Source: Vibrio tasmaniensis 1F-187 (GTDB lineage Bacteria; Pseudomonadota; Gammaproteobacteria; Enterobacterales; Vibrionaceae). From it: 8,771 bases of DNA. The DNA lies in assembly GCF_000272405.2 (NCBI RefSeq), contig NZ_AJZM02000127.1:1-8771 (forward strand). The letters are read 5' to 3'. A program made the position numbers and the translations under genes. Of this stretch, positions 5,617 to 8,771 are shown piece by piece. Numbering within the stretch: position 1 is the stretch's first letter; every line of letters starts with the position of its first letter. The notes under the pieces were generated by a model, which saw only the letters and a program-made list of their open reading frames with translations, was not told where the DNA came from and did not search any database.

Positions 5617-5621
5617 TATCA
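5607..5621. promoter_or_regulatory. Fur box (iron-responsive operator)
   Basis: CGATAAT-C-AATATCA matches the 7-1-7 Fur site TGATAAT-N-ATTATCA at 12 of 14 defined positions; against the classic 19-bp box the window 5602-5620 matches 15 of 19. It covers the -35 element of the ChaN-family gene and ends one base before the rlmA stop codon. It predicts repression of the lipoprotein gene when iron is plentiful. Confidence 0.7.
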
Positions 5622-5622
5622 A

Positions 5623-6438
5623 TTAAATCTGTTTGCGGTACACTCGCAGCATAAAGTCCGCTTCACAGTTGAATTGCTCAGCATCAATGAGTTGTTGTTT
5701 AAACTCTTCACTCGCTTTCCAAGCAAACGGCGTCATCTGTAGCAGGTCGAATGCGTCTGACCCCGATAGTTCCATCATATAGTTTAGTTGCTCTTGGTGA
5801 TCAAGAGTAAAACCTTCAATCATTTCTGGATCTTCGTCGTGCAAGCGAACACCATCATAAATTGCATCACGCAGCTGATACAGGTGTCGGCTAGCCGGTG
5901 TCACGGTGATCACCACGCCATTGTCTTTGATGGTGCGCTGCAGTTCTTCAGCCTTGCAAGGCGCATAAATGCGTAGAATGCCGTCTAAGCTGTTTTCCGC
6001 AAAGGGCAGGCGATGGCTCGAAGCGACTGAGAAGTCGACAGCAGGGTAGCGTTTAGCTGCGTATTTGATAGCAATCTTAGAAATGTCTAGGCCAAAAGTC
6101 GCACCATTCTTTTCTTGAAGGTTTACCGCAATTTCATTGGTGTAATAACCTTCACCACAACCGATATCTAATAGGCTAGGGGCGGTTGCTGGCAGATAGC
6201 TAGCGCATAAACCAACAACGGCTTGACGCATTGGATCGTAGTGGTTGCCTTCAAGGAAGCGGCGACGAGCCTGCATCATCTCTTTGTTGTCACCTGGATC
6301 TTTTGAGCGTTTGTGGTGTGCTGGCATCAAATTAACATAGCCTTCTTTCGCTAGGTCGAACTGATGGTTCTTTTCACACTTAAACGTACGATCGTTTTGA
6401 GATAAAGGTTGGTGACACAAAGGGCATTGGTAAGTCAT
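5623..6438 (-). CDS. rlmA: 23S rRNA (guanine(745)-N(1))-methyltransferase RlmA
   Basis: Methylates N1 of G745 in helix 35 of 23S rRNA using S-adenosylmethionine; cytoplasmic. At 271 residues it is the usual length. The N-terminal zinc site is C5-x2-C8-x12-C21-x3-H25 (QCPLC...KCEKNH). The segment typical of RlmA, GDNKEMMQARRRFLEGNHYDPM, runs from 49 to 70. The SAM-binding motif I is LLDIGCGEGYYT (89-100), with the acidic end of strand 2 at D118 and SSHRLPF at 140-146. The C-terminal half follows the family. The ribosome site is weak (CGAG about 8 bases before the ATG) and I see no clear promoter in the 193 bp upstream, although the chemotaxis gene before it ends in a strong hairpin. Its stop codon nearly touches the Fur box of the next gene. 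Gram-negative context supports the RlmA(I) type rather than the TlrB type. Confidence 0.93.
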   Translation of the reverse strand: MTYQCPLCHQPLSQNDRTFKCEKNHQFDLAKEGYVNLMPAHHKRSKDPGDNKEMMQARRRFLEGNHYDPMRQAVVGLCASYLPATAPSLLDIGCGEGYYTNEIAVNLQEKNGATFGLDISKIAIKYAAKRYPAVDFSVASSHRLPFAENSLDGILRIYAPCKAEELQRTIKDNGVVITVTPASRHLYQLRDAIYDGVRLHDEDPEMIEGFTLDHQEQLNYMMELSGSDAFDLLQMTPFAWKASEEFKQQLIDAEQFNCEADFMLRVYRKQI

Positions 6439-6562
6439 TGCGAACTCGAGGTAGAAATTTCAAGTCCAAAATTTTAACAGGAAGCATAGTGGGGCGCTAG
6501 AATAAACGCAGCTGTCTTGGTTTACGGCAATTAGTGAAGATACAGAGGCTGTCAGTGAAGAG

Positions 6563-6589
6563 ATAGAGCCAACGTATGGTTGGCTCTAT
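6563..6589 (-). terminator. Hairpin ending the chemotaxis receptor gene
   Basis: ATAGAGCCAAC (6563-6573) pairs perfectly with GTTGGCTCTAT (6579-6589), 11 bp around a five-base loop, 43 bases past the receptor stop codon. The bases after it on the minus strand (CTCTTC) are pyrimidine-rich but lack a true T run, so it may be a weak intrinsic terminator or an mRNA-stabilising stem. Confidence 0.6.
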
Positions 6590-6631
6590 TGGTTATGAGC
6601 AAGTCACTGATAGAAACAGTGAACTCGGTTT

Positions 6632-8668
6632 TTAGCTAAAGAAGTTAACTTGGTTCTTTAACGACTCAGCTTGTTTTTGAAGTTCATCAGCACTGTGAGA
6701 AGTCTTAGCGCTGGTTTCACGGCTTTGCTGGTTCAAATCGCTGATCGCATGCGCGTTCGCTGCTATTTCTTGAGAAACCTGAGCTTGCTCTTCTGATGTC
6801 GCAGCAATGGTTTCAGCTTGAGAAGCAATAGATTCAACTTGAGAGGCAATCGACTCTAGGGCTGTGCCTGCTTCTTGCGCTTTATCAAGTACTTGGTTGG
6901 CATTCGATTGGCTTTGTGTCATCAGGTTCACGGCATTGTTAGTTGAAGATTTCAACTTCTCGATGATGCTCACTACGTCTTGTACTGACGTTTGTGTACG
7001 ATGAGCCAATGTTCTTACTTCGTCAGCGACCACGGCAAAACCACGACCCTGATCCCCCGCTCGCGCTGCTTCTATTGCAGCGTTCAACGCAAGTAAGTTG
7101 GTTTGTTCTGCGATGTCATCAATCATCTTGGTGACGGTTTGAATGCTTTCGCTATCAGAACTCACTTGCTCGATGGCCGATGCTGATTTGTCTAATTGAT
7201 CATTTAGCTGGGCAACATCAATACACACACCTTCAACGACTTCTAAACCTTTCTGGCTGTCTTCATTTGCAAGGCGAACATTTTCAGCAATGCTATTCAC
7301 TTGCTGCGCTACAGATTCTGCCGAGGTAGCCATCTCTTCAATAGCGGTAACGACTTGCTCAACCTGTGCTTGCTGGCGGTCAGATTGGCTCAGATTGTGG
7401 CTAGCATCCTGTGACACACTGCTAGAGCTGTTTTGTACTTGATCACTGGTCGTACGAATTTCTCCAACGAGTGTATTCAATTGAGCAGCCATATTCGCAA
7501 CGCCGGTATTTAGGTTGCTGATTTCATTCTTAGTCTGTTTGCCGTTGTTTGGAATATGTAAGCTGACTTCGCCTTTTCCTAAGCGCATCATGTATTCGTT
7601 TAAAGTCGTTAACGGCGTCAACGTGCGATTCAATACGAGCGTTAACACGACGATGGTAGCGGCGGCAATCAAGGTCGCGATTATCGCGATAAGTTTCAGC
7701 AGTTCGTCGCTGCCTTTAGTGACTTCATTAATAAATGTGCCGCCAAGTAGTTTCCAATTCCACCCCGGGACTTCGGTATAGACGAGGTATTTTTCGCCCA
7801 CTGTTCCTTGATACTCAAAAGGGTAGAGAATCAAGCCGGATGGCTGCTCAAAGAGCTGATAGAAAGGTTTGTTACCGTCGTAGTCGGCAACATCCACAAT
7901 AGATTTATCACCTCCAGCATTAGTAGGGTGCAGTAAGTACTGGCCTTGATGCTCTTCTTCATTGTCAACGATGATGGTATAGCCAGTATCGCCCCATGAG
8001 ACAGAACGCAATGACTCGAACAGGTTTTGTGTCGCCTCTTCTACGGGTAGACCAATGAAAGAGACACCGTTAACTTTGCCTTGTGCATTCGTTAAAGGCG
8101 CGTAGTAGGTAATGTAGCGTTGGCCGAAGAGCTTCACTTGCGCGTAATAAGCTTCGCCATTTTTGAGTTTGTTATAGCCAGGATGATCCTTGCCTAACGT
8201 TGTGGCAACAACACGTTCCCCTGACGGTTTTTTAAGAGAAGTAGACACGCGAATAAAGTCATCGCCAAATGGGGCAAATAGGGTTGCTACAGCGCCGGTG
8301 TCGCGAGTAAAGCTATCAACGAGTTTAGTGTCGTTGATTAGGCTCTCACCATATTGAGTCAGGTTAGGAATGGAATGACCGTTGAACTCAACGTCGTAAT
8401 TCTCAACATAAACACCTGCAAGGTAACCGTTACGAAAGGTGGATTCTAAAACTTTGGCGGTATGCAGGTAGGCATCGAATTGGCCAGATATGGTTTTGGC
8501 CATCGCTTCTACTTTGGATTGGTGTTCCCTTAACGTGTTGTCTAATAATACTTGTGAGGCATTGCGATACACGAGCGTTGCGATAGAGCCAAAGGCGATA
8601 AGTAAGCACAGCAAAATGACCAACTTAAGTTGGAAGCCAACACTTTGATTTTTGTATTTCTCGAACAT
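6632..8668 (-). CDS. Methyl-accepting chemotaxis protein with Cache sensor domain
   Basis: Inner-membrane chemoreceptor, 678 residues, signalling through CheW/CheA to the flagellar motor. TM1 lies at about 15-33. The periplasmic sensor (about 40-320) reads as a Cache_3-Cache_2 type: [12 protein letters not shown] (135-146), [13 protein letters not shown] (180-192), [10 protein letters not shown] (197-206) and [11 protein letters not shown] (225-235). TM2 is at about 325-347, a HAMP linker runs to about 400, and the cytoplasmic hairpin has the highly conserved tip [20 protein letters not shown] (521-540) followed by [18 protein letters not shown]. Glutamate/glutamine pairs in helices at about 434-455 and 615-635 are likely methylation sites. 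There is no NWETF-type CheR tether; the protein ends NFFS. AGGA lies 10 bases before the ATG. The ligand cannot be read from the sequence; Cache domains of this type commonly bind small carboxylates or similar compounds. No che or flagellar genes adjoin it in the window. Confidence 0.95.
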   Translation of the reverse strand: MFEKYKNQSVGFQLKLVILLCLLIAFGSIATLVYRNASQVLLDNTLREHQSKVEAMAKTISGQFDAYLHTAKVLESTFRNGYLAGVYVENYDVEFNGHSIPNLTQYGESLINDTKLVDSFTRDTGAVATLFAPFGDDFIRVSTSLKKPSGERVVATTLGKDHPGYNKLKNGEAYYAQVKLFGQRYITYYAPLTNAQGKVNGVSFIGLPVEEATQNLFESLRSVSWGDTGYTIIVDNEEEHQGQYLLHPTNAGGDKSIVDVADYDGNKPFYQLFEQPSGLILYPFEYQGTVGEKYLVYTEVPGWNWKLLGGTFINEVTKGSDELLKLIAIIATLIAAATIVVLTLVLNRTLTPLTTLNEYMMRLGKGEVSLHIPNNGKQTKNEISNLNTGVANMAAQLNTLVGEIRTTSDQVQNSSSSVSQDASHNLSQSDRQQAQVEQVVTAIEEMATSAESVAQQVNSIAENVRLANEDSQKGLEVVEGVCIDVAQLNDQLDKSASAIEQVSSDSESIQTVTKMIDDIAEQTNLLALNAAIEAARAGDQGRGFAVVADEVRTLAHRTQTSVQDVVSIIEKLKSSTNNAVNLMTQSQSNANQVLDKAQEAGTALESIASQVESIASQAETIAATSEEQAQVSQEIAANAHAISDLNQQSRETSAKTSHSADELQKQAESLKNQVNFFS

Positions 8669-8737
8669 GAATTCATTATCCTGTCTTCATTGAGGTGTTG
8701 TTCAGTGGTTTTAGATAAGTTTGTTATTGAGCCTCCT

Positions 8738-8765
8738 ATCATAAGAACTTATTCATAGGCAGTAA
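8738..8765 (-). promoter_or_regulatory. Weak candidate promoter of the chemotaxis receptor gene
   Basis: Minus-strand TATGAT (8743-8738) matches the -10 consensus at five of six, with a poor -35 (TTACTG, 8765-8760) 16 bases away. A GCCTATGA at 8760-8753 recalls the FliA -10 (GCCGATAA, six of eight), but the matching -35 position lies beyond the window edge, so neither can be settled here. Confidence 0.2.
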
Positions 8766-8771
8766 TTGATA

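Noticed and set aside
6501..6530. Possible rlmA promoter TTGCCG-N18-TTTATT on the minus strand
   Set aside because: Both hexamers match the consensus at only four of six positions, and several equally weak alternatives exist nearby.
6533..6570. Imperfect direct repeat AGTGAAGATACAGAG / AGTGAAGAGATAGAG upstream of rlmA
   Set aside because: Only two copies with mismatches in purine-rich DNA; the second overlaps the receptor terminator stem. No function can be supported.
126..8668. The idea that the six genes form one operon or a new multi-gene system
   Set aside because: They are separated by terminator-like hairpins or individual promoters with different regulatory signals, belong to unrelated families, and show no shared foreign composition or mobile element.
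8542..8742. A 66-codon reading frame overlapping the 5' end of the chemotaxis receptor gene, with an AGGAGG near its start
   Set aside because: The AGGAGG lies inside the frame, after its ATG, and most of the frame overlaps the receptor in another register. Its residues show no family character.

Overview
The window reads as ordinary chromosome of a marine Vibrio, most likely of the Splendidus clade. The strongest pointer is the alkaline phosphatase at the left end. It looks nearly identical, from memory, to the cold-active 'VAP' enzyme of a V. splendidus-like strain, and every active-site residue falls at the VAP number once the signal peptide is removed. All six supported genes lie on the minus strand, so transcription runs right to left. 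I see no tRNA, rRNA, CRISPR array, insertion sequence or prophage gene.

Right to left: (1) a methyl-accepting chemotaxis protein with a periplasmic Cache-type sensor (6632-8668), closed by a strong hairpin; (2) rlmA, the 23S rRNA G745 N1-methyltransferase (5623-6438); (3) a ChaN-family haem-binding lipoprotein (4588-5547) whose promoter carries a good Fur box, and whose Shine-Dalgarno is matched by a perfect 8-bp complement upstream; (4) a 117-residue orphan protein with a hydrophobic C-terminal tail (3960-4313), preceded by an excellent sigma-28 (FliA) flagellar promoter; (5) a CaiT-like BCCT-family transporter with a GTG start and an unusual cytoplasmic tail of about 128 residues (1897-3783), ending in a textbook terminator; (6) secreted alkaline phosphatase (126-1703) with its own terminator. 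The first 30 bases hold the terminator of a plus-strand gene outside the window, convergent with the phosphatase.

The genes do not form one pathway. Each seems to be its own transcription unit with its own signal: iron (Fur) for the ChaN lipoprotein, the flagellar cascade (FliA) for the small orphan, possibly phosphate for the phosphatase, and possibly a dyad-binding regulator for the transporter. rlmA and the ChaN gene are close enough (75 bp) to share some readthrough.

I found no convincing undescribed multi-gene system. The items most worth a second look are the FliA-driven tail-anchored small protein, the leader of the ChaN gene that combines a Fur operator with a hairpin able to mask the ribosome binding site, and the transporter, which mixes CaiT-like features with residues typical of sodium-coupled family members.
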